NCBI RefSeq assembly: GCF_036323495.1
Contig: NZ_AP028947.1
Span: 2,852,001 to 2,916,000, forward strand
DNA: 64,000 nucleotides
From: Limnobacter thiooxidans
GTDB taxonomy: Bacteria > Pseudomonadota > Gammaproteobacteria > Burkholderiales > Burkholderiaceae_B
Direction: 5' to 3'
A model generated the notes under the pieces. It did no database searches. It was not told the DNA's origin and worked only from the letters and a program-made list of their open reading frames with translations. The stretch's first letter is position 1; each line of letters opens with the position of its first letter. A program made the translations under genes and the position numbers. Below, piece after piece: positions 1-8,866 of this stretch.

Positions 1-139
1 AGTTCACAGCCTCAAAAACAGGTGCAACTTTCGGATCCTGAGGCGCATAACTTTTTACCAAACCTTCGACCTGAAGGAAGGGTGCCACCAAGTCAGGGGC
101 GATGGCGTAGGGTTGCGCTGTTGTTTGTTCAGTCGTCAT
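1..139 (-). CDS. ABC transporter ATP-binding protein, nitrate/sulfonate type (5' fragment)
   Basis: Only the first 46 codons lie in the window; the gene runs off the left edge. The start is the ATG complementary to bases 137-139, six bases after the permease stop, with a GGAG ribosome-binding site inside the end of the permease gene. The visible N-terminus (MTTEQTTAQPYAIAP, then VEGLVKSY) looks like the leader and first strand of a NrtC/NrtD or SsuB type ATPase, but the Walker A motif is outside the window. The assignment rests mainly on position: it is the third gene of a binding protein-permease-ATPase set, and would power import by hydrolysing ATP at the inner membrane. Confidence 0.7.
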   Translation of the reverse strand, partial: MTTEQTTAQPYAIAPDLVAPFLQVEGLVKSYAPQDPKVAPVFEAVN

Positions 140-145
140 TGTTCT

Positions 146-994
146 TTACTCCTTGTAGCTGACGAGGCGGGCCATGCGGGCCAGCAGCGTGTCCAGCAAC
201 ATGCCGATCAAGCCGATGAACAGAATTGCGCTGATGATGTTGGCAATCGACAGGTTGTTCCATTCGTTCCACACGAAGTAACCAATGCCTGTACCACCGA
301 CCAGCATTTCCGCTGCCACAATCACCAGCCAGGCAATGCCCACCGAAATCCGCATACCGGTCATGATGGTGGGTGCAGCCGCTGGAAGAATCACTTGAAA
401 TGCTGTACGCAAGGCACTCACTTCCAGAGTTTTGGCCACGTTCAGCCAGTCACGGCGCACACCCGCCACGCCGAAGGCGGTGTTCACCAACATCGGCCAG
501 ATTGAACAGATGAAAATCACAAAAATCGCAGAGATATCGCTGTCCTTGATGGTGTACAAAGCCAGCGGCATCCACGCCAGGGGCGACACAGGCTTCAAGA
601 TTTGAATGAAGGGGTCAAGTGCCTTGTAAAGCAAAGGCGACATACCGATCAGGAAACCCAAAGGAATCGCCACCAAGGCCGCCAGACCAAAACCCACCAG
701 CACCCGGAAAATGGAATAGCCCAGTTGAATGCCAATGCCTTTGTCGTTGGTACCGCGGTCATAAAACGGATCGCTGACATGGCCCCACAGTTTTTCACCC
801 ACATCGCCCGGTGTGGGCAAAGGGGTTTTGCTGCCAGTGGATGCAGCCTGCCCCACCAGCGCTGCATACTCGGGGTCCACGTTAACGGCCGCCTGTTCAG
901 GCAATGTGGCAACGGTCCAGATGGCAATCAGCACCACCAGAATCAATCCCGACAAAGCCCAGGGCGCCCACTTTTGCTTCCTGAAGTCTTTCAT
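146..994 (-). CDS. ABC transporter permease, NrtB/SsuC-like
   Basis: This 282-residue protein has one N-terminal membrane segment (about residues 13-32), a periplasmic stretch with DRGTNDKGIG, and a BPD_transp_1 type permease domain (about 90-275). The segment ILPAAAPTIMTGMRISVGIAW resembles the cytoplasmic EAA loop that docks on the ATPase. The C-terminal part (EMLVGGTGIGYFVWNEWN) is typical of nitrate, cyanate, sulfonate and taurine permeases. It starts five bases after the binding-protein stop, so the three transporter genes are co-transcribed. The substrate cannot be fixed from the sequence; nitrate or a related small anion is the family-level guess. Confidence 0.85.
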   Translation of the reverse strand: MKDFRKQKWAPWALSGLILVVLIAIWTVATLPEQAAVNVDPEYAALVGQAASTGSKTPLPTPGDVGEKLWGHVSDPFYDRGTNDKGIGIQLGYSIFRVLVGFGLAALVAIPLGFLIGMSPLLYKALDPFIQILKPVSPLAWMPLALYTIKDSDISAIFVIFICSIWPMLVNTAFGVAGVRRDWLNVAKTLEVSALRTAFQVILPAAAPTIMTGMRISVGIAWLVIVAAEMLVGGTGIGYFVWNEWNNLSIANIISAILFIGLIGMLLDTLLARMARLVSYKE

Positions 995-999
995 GCCGC

Positions 1000-2361
1000 T
1001 CAGCCTTTGGTTCTGGAAATGGCGAAGCTGTTGATGTATTCCTCAGGCTTCTTTGGATCGAAAGGCTTGCCCATCACGCTGAATTTTTTGTCCAGTGTGG
1101 AAGGTGTGGCCATGCCCAGTTCTTTCATCAAGCGTGTTGCATCGGTTGCCAAAAACACCTCCTTGGCAATCTTGTTGTAGTTCACCTCGCCCTTGATCTG
1201 GCCCCAACGCTTCATCTGCGTCAAAATCCAGATCGCAAAACTCTGGTACGGGAAGGGATCAAAGTCGATGCGCTGTGGGTCTTTCTTGATGCCACCGAGG
1301 CCATCGGCATAAGTGCCAGTCAACACCTGCTCCACCACGGTCAAGGGCTGATTCAGGTAGTTGGTGGGGGCAATAGCTGCGGCAATTTCCTTGCGGTTTT
1401 CTGGCTTGCGAGCGTACGCAGTTGCATCCAGCACGGCCTTCAACAAGGCCTTGTAGCTGTTGGGGTTCTGGGTCACAAATTCCTTGCTGGCGGCAAAGGC
1501 GCAGCAAGGGTGCCCGGCCCAAATTTCTTTCGACAACATGTGGATGAAACCCACGCCGTCATACACTGCGCGCTGGTTCACAGGGTCAGGTGCCAAAAAT
1601 CCGTCAATGTTGTCAGCCCGCATGTTGGCGACCATCTCGGGTGGAGGCACTGCGCGAATTTGCACATCACGGTCAGGATCAAGACCTGCTTCAGCCAGGT
1701 AATAGCGCAGCAGGTAGTTGTGCATGGAGTAATCAAAAGGCACCGCAAACTTGAAGCCCTTCCAGTCTTTCGGATCGCGTTTGTCTTTGTGCTTCATGGC
1801 CAGCGTAATGGCCTGCCCGTTGATGTTTTCCACTGCAGGCATGGTCCATGGTATGGCATTAGAACCCACGCCCATGGAGATCGCCAAAGGCATCGGCGAC
1901 AGCATGTGCGCAGCATCGTATTCCTTGGCCAGCGACTTGTCGCGCACCACCGCCCAACCTGCAGTTTTCACCACTTCAACATCCAGACCCTGCTTGGCAT
2001 AAAAGCCCAATGGCTGCGCCATGATAATGGGGGTGGCGCAAGTAATCGGAATGAAGCCGACCTTCAGCTTTTGTTTTTCCAGCGGACCATTGCTTTGCGC
2101 AAATGCTTCCTTGGCTGCTGCCAAAGGGAACAGGCTGCCAATAGCGGCCATGGCCGTGCCACTGCCCACAGCGCGCAGGAAATTGCGACGCAATTGGTCG
2201 TTTGGAAACAGGGCATGCATGACCGCGTTTTCAACGGCACGCTCTTCCATCTGTTGCACGGCCAGCTGCTGTTCATGCTCGGCCTGGCTGCTGTGTTGAC
2301 CACAGGCGCAGCGCATGCCAAGGCGGGTGTTGGGATCAAACGGGTTCTTGAAAAATGACAT
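1000..2361 (-). CDS. NrtA/CmpA-family ABC transporter substrate-binding protein with Tat signal
   Basis: The 453-residue protein begins with a cytoplasmic leader containing RCACGQHSSQAEH (Cys18, Cys20, His23, His28), a possible metal-binding patch. It is followed by a twin-arginine signal, LRRNFLRAVG at residues 57-66, a hydrophobic stretch and an AFAQ cleavage region. The rest matches the NrtA-like NMT1/SsuA-type fold (KVGFIPITCATPIIMAQ, FYAKQGLDVEVVKTAGWA). Export in folded form through Tat and capture of nitrate or another anion in the periplasm are inferred from the family. The start follows a good site (GGAG, 7 bases before ATG). It is the first gene of the transporter set and follows the PfpI-family gene by 52 bases. 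Confidence 0.85.
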   Translation of the reverse strand: MSFFKNPFDPNTRLGMRCACGQHSSQAEHEQQLAVQQMEERAVENAVMHALFPNDQLRRNFLRAVGSGTAMAAIGSLFPLAAAKEAFAQSNGPLEKQKLKVGFIPITCATPIIMAQPLGFYAKQGLDVEVVKTAGWAVVRDKSLAKEYDAAHMLSPMPLAISMGVGSNAIPWTMPAVENINGQAITLAMKHKDKRDPKDWKGFKFAVPFDYSMHNYLLRYYLAEAGLDPDRDVQIRAVPPPEMVANMRADNIDGFLAPDPVNQRAVYDGVGFIHMLSKEIWAGHPCCAFAASKEFVTQNPNSYKALLKAVLDATAYARKPENRKEIAAAIAPTNYLNQPLTVVEQVLTGTYADGLGGIKKDPQRIDFDPFPYQSFAIWILTQMKRWGQIKGEVNYNKIAKEVFLATDATRLMKELGMATPSTLDKKFSVMGKPFDPKKPEEYINSFAISRTKG

Positions 2362-2413
2362 GATGTACTCCTGTGCTGTTTTGCAACTGTGGGGGCAACT
2401 TGTTTATCTACAC

Positions 2414-3094
2414 TTAAGCCGATGCTCGGTTCAATGCAGGCCGAAAATAATCAATGTCGTGCTGGTATTGCTGGTAGGCCTTGGTGTATTCCATGACGCG
2501 GGCCACCTCACAAATGAATTCCTCGTCATAACCAGCCCGGCGCAGCAAATGGAAACCCACTTCCATGCCACTGGCGATACCACCCCCTGTCACCAGTCGG
2601 CCAGCGTCCACGACGCGGGCATGGCTGACTTGGCAGGCCGGTGCAATTTCTGCCAGCCGGTCGATGGGTGTTTTACCCAGATGGGACGCTTCAATGCGGT
2701 CGGGTTCTTTGCGGTTGGTGGCAGCAAGTCCATCAAGCAGACCCATGCGCGCATAGATCCACGAACCGGTGCACACGCTGGTCAGCAGGCAACTTTTGGG
2801 CAGCGATGAAATGTAGCGGTGCAGGTTGCCATTGTTCATTTCCTGCCGGGTACCGAAGCCTCCGGGAATCAGGAATGCGTCCATGGCCGGGGTGTCAGCA
2901 AATGAATAGTTGGGAAGCACAGTTAGGCCAGCCTGGGTTTGAACTGGCCGCATGCTTTCTGCAACCAGGAATACATCCAGCTCGGGATCGAAACGTTTGG
3001 CCACGGAGAACACGCCATAGGGTGCAGCATAGTCGACCACCTCGGCGTCTTTGAACACATACACACCCAGTCGGAAACCCTGCATTCTGGCCAT
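2414..3094 (-). CDS. DJ-1/PfpI family protein (isonitrile hydratase-like)
   Basis: This 226-residue protein has a class-I glutamine amidotransferase-like fold: FLIPGGFG (about 75-81) and a nucleophile elbow SVCTGSWIYARMGLL with Cys108. It matches the amidase-like domain found in AraC-type regulators and in isonitrile hydratase, but there is no C-terminal helix-turn-helix, so it is not a transcription factor. The position where many relatives carry a His-Trp after the elbow reads ATNRKE here. It sits between a two-component system and an anion transporter on the same strand. An enzyme acting on a small nitrogen compound is plausible but unproven. Confidence 0.7.
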   Translation of the reverse strand: MARMQGFRLGVYVFKDAEVVDYAAPYGVFSVAKRFDPELDVFLVAESMRPVQTQAGLTVLPNYSFADTPAMDAFLIPGGFGTRQEMNNGNLHRYISSLPKSCLLTSVCTGSWIYARMGLLDGLAATNRKEPDRIEASHLGKTPIDRLAEIAPACQVSHARVVDAGRLVTGGGIASGMEVGFHLLRRAGYDEEFICEVARVMEYTKAYQQYQHDIDYFRPALNRASA

Positions 3095-3195
3095 TGTTTT
3101 ATCCCCGGCAGCACTACATTGAACAGGACTTCAGTGTGCCAACGATGGCGTTCACCGGGTATCACCGCATTTGTGATTGTGTTGTAGTGCTGGCC

Positions 3196-3819
3196 CTACA
3201 AGCCGTGCTGTTGGGTGTAGTTCACGAGGTCCACGAGATTTTTCAGCTCCAGCTTTTCAAACACACGCGCCCGATAAGTTGACACCGTGTTGCCCGAAAG
3301 GCTCAGCGTTTGCGCAATGTGCTGAACGGATTCGCCCTGCGCCATCATGCGCATCACCTGCATTTCCCGATTGGACAAACGTTCGTGCGGAGGTCGGTCT
3401 GTGGGCTTTCGCAAATCGTTTGCCATCAGGTTCGCCGTGGAAGGCGTCAGGTAAACCTGTCCCTTGCAGGCCATTTCAAGGGCCTGAATCAATTCCACCG
3501 GCGAGCAGCCCTTGTTCAGGTAGGCATTGGCACCACTGCGTATTGCACGCAAGGCAAACTGCGCTTCCGGGTACACCGACAGCATGACCACGCCAATGCC
3601 GGGAAACTCGCTGCGTACACTTTTCAACACATCAAATCCGTCACGTTCACCCAAGGCCACATCCAGCAACATGGCATCGAATGGCGCCGAACGAAGCTTT
3701 TGCAAAGCCTGGACTCCGTCTTGAGCCTGATCGGTTGTAAAGCGACCTTCAAACTCTTCCAGAATTTGAACCAGACCGCGGCGAATGATCATGTGGTCAT
3801 CGACAATCAGAATATTCAT
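3196..3819 (-). CDS. NarL/FixJ-family response regulator
   Basis: The 207-residue protein has a receiver domain with acidic pocket Asp8/Asp9, phospho-acceptor Asp53 (MLLDVAL) and the conserved Lys103, followed by a LuxR-type helix-turn-helix (about 145-205; LSNREMQVMRMMAQGES, NTVSTYRARVFEKL). Its start overlaps the kinase stop by four bases (ATGA), so the pair is translationally coupled. It is expected to bind DNA as a dimer when phosphorylated by the kinase encoded just upstream. The likely targets are the PfpI and transporter genes directly downstream on the same strand, judged from context only. Confidence 0.9.
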   Translation of the reverse strand: MNILIVDDHMIIRRGLVQILEEFEGRFTTDQAQDGVQALQKLRSAPFDAMLLDVALGERDGFDVLKSVRSEFPGIGVVMLSVYPEAQFALRAIRSGANAYLNKGCSPVELIQALEMACKGQVYLTPSTANLMANDLRKPTDRPPHERLSNREMQVMRMMAQGESVQHIAQTLSLSGNTVSTYRARVFEKLELKNLVDLVNYTQQHGL

Positions 3820-4964
3820 ATCGCCAGTACCTCAGGCAAACGAAGTTTGATGCACACACCTTGCCCCAACATAGAATCAATTGAACAGCGTGCTCCAATG
3901 TCCCAGGCTCGCTCTTCGATACCCATCAAGCCAAACCCTGCATTGAATGTTCGCACTGCCATACCACGGCCGTTGTCCTGAATTTCCAGCACAACCGCCC
4001 GGCCTTCGGTGTGTACCCGCACATCCACCCGGTTGGCTCCCGAGTGTTTGGCGACATTGTTCAAGGCCTCTTGCAAAATTCGATACAGGGCTGTTTCGGT
4101 GGCCTTGCTCAAACGCACATGTTCAAGTGCGGGTTCAAGATCCAGGGTACTCACCACACTGGTGCGTTCAGAGAACTCACCCAGCAAATGCTCCACGGCA
4201 GCCCAAAGACCGAGGTGATCAAGAACACCGGGTCGCAGATCAGAAAGAATTCGCCGCAAACTTTCCATGGCACCCTGTGCCAATTCCAGCATGCTCTGTA
4301 TGCGCAAGGTCAGTTTTTCGTCGCTTGCGCAGCGGTATGAAAGCGCTTTCAATTCCAGATCGAAGGCCGTCAGTTTTGCACCCAGGTCATCGTGCATTTC
4401 GCGTGCAATTCGGGTTCGCTCTTCTTCACGTACAGTGGTCAGGTGTGCAGAAAGCCGGCGCATTCTGTCATGAGTTTTTTGTAATTGCGCAGTGCGTTCA
4501 ATCACTCGGCGCTCCAGTTCTGCTTGGGCCGCAAGGCGAATATTTTGTGCTTCAACGCGCTCGGTAATGTCATTGAAAGTGACCACAGCGCCCACCACGA
4601 CTTGTTCTTCGAAAATCGGGTAAGAAGCATACTCAGCATGAAAAGAAGTTCCATCGCGACGCCACAAGACTTCGTTGTCGACGCGACACCCCTTGTTTTC
4701 CTGGAAGGCACGAAAAATCTGGCACTCACACACTGGCATTAAATCGTGGTTGGCGTACGAATGGTGCATGAGGTAATGCATGTTTCGTCCCAACACTTCA
4801 TCGGCGGAATAACCCAACATTTCCGCACCGGCTTTGTTGATGAAAACACATCGACCCTTCAGGTCGATACCGTAGATGCCTTCACCAGTGGAATCGAGCA
4901 ACAACTCAAGTTGTCTGCGCCACGCAGCATGATGTGAAAGTTTTGAAAGATGCTTGAACACCAC
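3816..4964 (-). CDS. PAS-domain sensor histidine kinase, NarX/DegS-type (HisKA_3)
   Basis: The 382-residue protein has no obvious membrane segment. It has a PAS domain (about 15-135; DSTGEGIYGIDLKGRCVFIN, VVTFNDITERVEAQ), a coiled linker, a HisKA_3 dimerisation region with the phospho-His191 in REMHDDLGAKL, and an ATPase domain with N-box EALNNVAKHS and G-box DNGRGM. A soluble PAS kinase suggests an internal signal such as redox or a ligand. It is the first gene of the minus-strand cluster; the 226 bases upstream are shared with the divergent histone-like gene. Confidence 0.9.
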   Translation of the reverse strand: MVFKHLSKLSHHAAWRRQLELLLDSTGEGIYGIDLKGRCVFINKAGAEMLGYSADEVLGRNMHYLMHHSYANHDLMPVCECQIFRAFQENKGCRVDNEVLWRRDGTSFHAEYASYPIFEEQVVVGAVVTFNDITERVEAQNIRLAAQAELERRVIERTAQLQKTHDRMRRLSAHLTTVREEERTRIAREMHDDLGAKLTAFDLELKALSYRCASDEKLTLRIQSMLELAQGAMESLRRILSDLRPGVLDHLGLWAAVEHLLGEFSERTSVVSTLDLEPALEHVRLSKATETALYRILQEALNNVAKHSGANRVDVRVHTEGRAVVLEIQDNGRGMAVRTFNAGFGLMGIEERAWDIGARCSIDSMLGQGVCIKLRLPEVLAI

Positions 4965-5112
4965 GGTGCACCTGAAGTTGAATCATCAACAAACTAGCAA
5001 GACGAGTGCCAGAAAAAGGCGAGAAAAGTTTTTGAAATTGCACTTGCATGGTGCGAAAAAAAAACCACAAAACCAAACGAAAAATACACACAATCGGGTT
5101 GTTGCAGGTGTA

Positions 5113-5181
5113 TTGATGAAAAAAGCTTTTCAGTTAATTAAATTTAATGTAAACATAACTCACCACACCGTTTAAGGAAGG
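5113..5181 (+). promoter_or_regulatory. Candidate promoter and strong ribosome-binding site of the histone-like gene
   Basis: A TTGATG hexamer (5113-5118) and TAATTA (5135-5140) are separated by 16 bases in an A/T-rich tract. An AAGGAAGG ribosome-binding site (5174-5181) lies nine bases before the ATG. This is pattern matching only. Confidence 0.4.
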
Positions 5182-5190
5182 TTACCCAAC

Positions 5191-5763
5191 ATGGTTACAA
5201 CAGATCAAAAGCCAGTCGAAGCCGAAGCAAGCAAAGCAACGCCCGCTCCAAAAAAATCAACAGCAAAAAAACCTGCTGCCAAAAAACCAGCTGCCGCAAA
5301 ACCTGCTGCTGCTAAAAAACCAGCCGCTGCAAAACCAGCTGCCGCAAAACCTGCTGCTGCTAAAAAACCAGCCGCTGCAAAACCTGCTGCCGCTAAAAAA
5401 CCAGCTGCTGCAAAACCTGCTGCTGCCAAAAAGCCGGCCGCTGCAAAACCCGCTGCTGCCAAAAAGCCAGCCGCTGCGAAACCCGCTGCCGCTAAAAAGC
5501 CAGCCACATCACGCGCCAAGGCAGCCACTGCCAGCGTAGCGAATGCTGCCGGTAAAGCCAAGAAAGCAGCAGTGAAAGCCAAACCCGCCGCCAAGGCGAA
5601 GGCTGTCGATGCAAAGTCCGTGTTCAGCGCAACTGATCGCAAGAAACTGTTGAGCGACGTCCAGAAGCAGATCAAGGATCTTGAGAAGCAAGTCAAGGGC
5701 ATGGTCAAGACAGTTCAAACTGACGTGATTGCCAAGATCAAGAAACAACTGGGCATCAAGTAA
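5191..5763 (+). CDS. Histone H1-like Lys/Ala/Pro-rich repeat protein
   Basis: This 190-residue basic protein has three parts: a short acidic start (about 1-15), a long run of AAAKP/AAAKKP repeats (about 18-110), and a C-terminal segment of about 50 residues (VFSATDRKKLLSDVQKQIKD to the end) that should form amphipathic helices or a coiled coil. The repeats resemble those of AlgP, the PhaF tail and eukaryotic H1 tails, which bind DNA without sequence specificity. The C-terminal helix might mediate oligomerisation or granule binding. The DNA repeats themselves are near-identical, so repeat number could vary by slippage. A hairpin and a terminator follow, so the gene is probably monocistronic. 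Confidence 0.8.
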   Translation: MVTTDQKPVEAEASKATPAPKKSTAKKPAAKKPAAAKPAAAKKPAAAKPAAAKPAAAKKPAAAKPAAAKKPAAAKPAAAKKPAAAKPAAAKKPAAAKPAAAKKPATSRAKAATASVANAAGKAKKAAVKAKPAAKAKAVDAKSVFSATDRKKLLSDVQKQIKDLEKQVKGMVKTVQTDVIAKIKKQLGIK

Positions 5764-5797
5764 TTTTCGAACAGCAATAACAACAAAACTGCTACCC

Positions 5798-5817
5798 AAC
5801 CTTTTGTATGAAAGGTT
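5798..5817 (+). repeat. Perfect 7-bp hairpin downstream of the histone-like gene
   Basis: AACCTTT (5798-5804) and AAAGGTT (5811-5817) form a perfect stem around a six-base loop, just before the main terminator. It may stabilise the 3' end of the message. Confidence 0.4.
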
Positions 5818-5831
5818 AGTGTAGATTTGTG

Positions 5832-5865
5832 AAAACCCGCGTTGCGCAAGCCTCGCGGGTTTTTT
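5832..5865 (+). terminator. Rho-independent terminator
   Basis: The stem AAAACCCGCG / CGCGGGTTTT is followed by a T-run. It ends the histone-like transcript, and could also work on the minus strand for the quinone reductase gene that ends at 5888. Confidence 0.8.
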
Positions 5866-5887
5866 ATTGGCGCCAGGGTTTAGCGCT

Positions 5888-6589
5888 TTACTTCAACGGA
5901 TTCATTTGTGGATCAAAGTTGTCCAGACTCGGATAAGGCAGCAATTCGCGTTCGGCCAAGCCATCTACTGCTGCATCCAGTTGTTCCATCATTTCAACCC
6001 GAGCTTCCTGTGAAATGTAAGGAACATGGTAAGCGGCAAAGGGCTTGAGTACATCAAACCCGGCATAGCCCAAGCTGCCACGCAACACTGGCCGAAGCAT
6101 GGTGTCCAGGTCACCGTGAATGGCATCGTCGCCAAACATGTGCTCACGCCCACCCAGGGTGAATGTCAGCCATGCGCGCTTGCCCTTCATCAAGCCTCGA
6201 TCATAAAAATTTCGGCCACCATACACCACACCTGAAAGGAACACACGGTCAATCCAGCCTTTCAGAATCGCTGGCAAGGAAAACCAGTACAAGGGAAAAT
6301 TCAGAATCAGTAAGTCGCATTGATTCAGCAAGGCGAGTTCTTCGGCAATGTCTGCTGGCAGGGTATTGTTTTTCTGTGCATGACGCTGTTCGAGCGCGTA
6401 AACCAGGTAATCAGGGTTGTTGCGATCCTGAAAGTCTGCCGCACTGGCCACAGGGTTGAATTGCTTGGCGTATAGATCAGACACAGTGACGCTATGCCCC
6501 TGCGATTCAAACCGATCGCGCATGCGGCTCACCATGGCGCTGCAAAAAGACTGGGGCTCGGGGTGTGCGTGGACAATCAGAACATTCAT
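5888..6589 (-). CDS. NAD(P)H dehydrogenase (quinone), flavodoxin fold (KefF/MdaB/NQO1-like)
   Basis: The 233-residue protein begins with MNVLIVHAHPEPQSF, the FMN/FAD-binding start of the Flavodoxin_2 family. It keeps the LILNFPLYWFSLPAILKGWIDRV type core (about 125-145) and a GGRNFYDRG / GKRAWLTFTLGG segment. It should be a soluble two-electron reductase of quinones or related electrophiles using NAD(P)H. The gene is convergent with the histone-like gene and stands alone. Whether it is a free quinone reductase or a KefF-like ancillary protein cannot be settled; no kefC is visible. Confidence 0.85.
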   Translation of the reverse strand: MNVLIVHAHPEPQSFCSAMVSRMRDRFESQGHSVTVSDLYAKQFNPVASAADFQDRNNPDYLVYALEQRHAQKNNTLPADIAEELALLNQCDLLILNFPLYWFSLPAILKGWIDRVFLSGVVYGGRNFYDRGLMKGKRAWLTFTLGGREHMFGDDAIHGDLDTMLRPVLRGSLGYAGFDVLKPFAAYHVPYISQEARVEMMEQLDAAVDGLAERELLPYPSLDNFDPQMNPLK

Positions 6590-6686
6590 GGTGTTTTCTT
6601 GAAGTGAAGAGGATCAACCATGCTACCAAAAGAAATGGGGCAGCCCTTTCACAGGCCACCCCGTTATGCTCAAAAGCGGCAAGGCC

Positions 6687-8036
6687 TCAGATAACCCCGT
6701 AAGCCAGCATGGCGTCAGCCACTTTCACAAAGCCGCCTACATTGGCACCTTTCAGGTAGTCGATATGCCCGTCTTCATCTGCACCGTACTGCACACAGCG
6801 TTTGTGAATATCGCCCATGATTGTTCGCAGTCGCTGATTCAGTTCATCACGTGACCATGACAGGCGCATGCTGTTCTGCGTCATCTCCAAACCCGATACA
6901 GCCACACCACCTGCGTTTGCAGCTTTGGAAGGTGCAAACAAGATTCGCGCATTCTGAAACACATCAATGGCGCCTTTTTCGGAAGGCATGTTGGCGCCCT
7001 CTGACACACCGATGCAACCATTGGCCACCAGCATGGCCGCCTCTTCAGCGTTGATTTCATTCTGGGTTGCACAGGGAAAGGCGAGGTCACAGGGAATGTG
7101 CCACGGGCGTCTGCCAGCGATAAACTCGGCGTGCGGATACTTGAGGATGTAATCGCTGATCCGGGCCCGCTTGACCTCTTTCAACTCCTTGATGTGGGCG
7201 AGCTTCTCGGCATTGATCCCTTCACTGTCATGCACCGTGCCGGATGAATCCGAAACAGTCACAACCTTGCCCCCCAAGGTTGTGATTTTTTCAACCGCGT
7301 ACTGGGCCACGTTGCCTGAACCACTGACACAACACACCTTGCCCTCGAATTTAAGGCCCTTGTGGTTGAGCATGTCTTCCATGAAATACACCACGCCGTA
7401 GCCGGTGGCCTCTACACGGATTTCACTGCCGCCAAACGCAAGTCCCTTACCGGTTAATACGCCAGTGAACTCGTTGCGAATACGTTTGTACTGACCAAAC
7501 ATGTAGGAAATTTCCCGCCCACCCACACCAATGTCACCGGCGGGTACGTCTGTGAACGGACCAATGTGGCGACTCAACTCGGTCATGAAAGCCTGGCAGA
7601 AACGCATGATCTCCCGATCACTTTTTCCTTTGGGATTGAAATCGGAACCGCCCTTGCCACCGCCCATGGGCAAGCCAGTCAAACTGTTCTTGAAAGTCTG
7701 TTCGAACGCGAGAAACTTCAAAATACTCTGTGTCACGTTGTCGTGAAACCGGATACCGCCTTTGTAGGGACCGATCGCATTGCTGTGTTGCACCCTGTAA
7801 CCACGCTGGGTCCGAACCTGACCCTGGTCATCTTCCCAACAAACCCGAAAACTCACGATGCGGTCAGGCTCGGTCAATCGCTGGAGAATTTGTGCAGCCT
7901 CATACTTGGGATTTTTTTCAACAAAAGGAATGATGTGCTGCGCGACTTCATGGACTGCCTGGTGAAACTCCGGTTCGCCGGGATTTCTGCGAATCAGCCC
8001 GTTCATGAATTCTTCAAGTTGGGGCGAGGTGCTCAT
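6687..8036 (-). CDS. gdhA: NADP-specific glutamate dehydrogenase
   Basis: The 449 residues match the small hexameric GdhA type (about 447 residues in E. coli). Visible motifs are RVQHSNAIGPYKGGIRFH, the catalytic-lysine loop PMGGGKGGSDF (Lys128), DVPAGDIGVGGREI and the nucleotide-binding turn VSGSGNVAQYA. It interconverts 2-oxoglutarate plus ammonia and glutamate. A GGAG ribosome-binding site precedes the ATG. It is monocistronic here; an orphan LuxR-type regulator lies 176 bases upstream on the same strand. Its closeness to a nitrate-type transporter fits nitrogen assimilation but is not evidence of co-regulation. Confidence 0.95.
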   Translation of the reverse strand: MSTSPQLEEFMNGLIRRNPGEPEFHQAVHEVAQHIIPFVEKNPKYEAAQILQRLTEPDRIVSFRVCWEDDQGQVRTQRGYRVQHSNAIGPYKGGIRFHDNVTQSILKFLAFEQTFKNSLTGLPMGGGKGGSDFNPKGKSDREIMRFCQAFMTELSRHIGPFTDVPAGDIGVGGREISYMFGQYKRIRNEFTGVLTGKGLAFGGSEIRVEATGYGVVYFMEDMLNHKGLKFEGKVCCVSGSGNVAQYAVEKITTLGGKVVTVSDSSGTVHDSEGINAEKLAHIKELKEVKRARISDYILKYPHAEFIAGRRPWHIPCDLAFPCATQNEINAEEAAMLVANGCIGVSEGANMPSEKGAIDVFQNARILFAPSKAANAGGVAVSGLEMTQNSMRLSWSRDELNQRLRTIMGDIHKRCVQYGADEDGHIDYLKGANVGGFVKVADAMLAYGVI

Positions 8037-8212
8037 CTCTTATTCTCCTGTGTAAGGACGACATTGGACTGCGTGTAGGCAGTGTAACCAAACGTCAAAA
8101 AATGAACAGCACTACCTTATGTGGATATCCCCAAAATATGGGCACAACCTCGGGGATAGAGTGTGGACAAGTAGTCCAAGCCATTCAAAACACGGGGGAT
8201 TAAGGTGTGTGA

Positions 8213-8866
8213 CTAATTATTGTGCAAACTCGGTTCTGGCAAGGTGCCATGCTGGATCTGGGCATGTCGATAAATGATGGAAGCTTCCATCCTGTTCTTG
8301 GCCTTCAGGCGTTCGAGAATGTCTTTGACGTGCCCCTTGACCGTTTCCACACTGATGTACAACTGGGCGGCAATTTCCTTGTTGCTCAGGCCGGCACCGA
8401 TCAATTCAAGCACTTGTACCTGTTTGTGGGTCAAACCTCTGGAAAGTGGGGGAACATTCAAGATATCAATATTGGCCTGGGCCAGGGCCATCCGGATCAT
8501 TTCAAGCAGTTTGGGGAACGCGGTCAACTTCGAGATCGCAACAAAACGATCGGTTTGATGACGCTTTAACTGGGTCATCACCCGTTCATCATTGGCTGTG
8601 ATCAACACAGGGATTGCAGGAAACAGGGTTTCAAAAAGACCGATGAACGTTTCAGGCTGCACATCGCGCAAGTGAAAATCTGAAATGATCAGGGCGGGAA
8701 ACTCGCGCACAGCATGGTGAGCTGCATCCTTCAATGTAGAAAACTGACGAATGCGGGCGTGCGGCGCCACATCCTTCACCATTTCGACCAGACCAAAGCT
8801 GACGATGGGATGATCATCAATTACAAATACCACCTGACGATTCAGGTCATCCGGCCTTTTGAGCAC
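8213..8866 (-). CDS. Orphan LuxR-type response regulator
   Basis: The receiver domain has Asp17/Asp18 and a likely phospho-acceptor Asp63 (LIISDFHLRD), followed by a LuxR-type helix-turn-helix (LTHKQVQVLELIGAGLSNKE, VETVKGHVKDILERL). I place the start at the GTG complementary to 8864-8866 because GGAGG lies four bases upstream; a TTG six codons earlier has no ribosome-binding site. The protein is 217 residues. No kinase gene is adjacent. The gene diverges from the tetR-efflux operon, but there is no direct evidence that it regulates it. Confidence 0.85.
   Translation of the reverse strand: MLKRPDDLNRQVVFVIDDHPIVSFGLVEMVKDVAPHARIRQFSTLKDAAHHAVREFPALIISDFHLRDVQPETFIGLFETLFPAIPVLITANDERVMTQLKRHQTDRFVAISKLTAFPKLLEMIRMALAQANIDILNVPPLSRGLTHKQVQVLELIGAGLSNKEIAAQLYISVETVKGHVKDILERLKAKNRMEASIIYRHAQIQHGTLPEPSLHNN

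Noticed and set aside
5205..5708. Long minus-strand frame rich in Ala/Gly/Phe opposite the histone-like gene
   Set aside because: It is the mirror of the AAAKP repeats; the plus strand has the promoter, ribosome-binding site and terminator.
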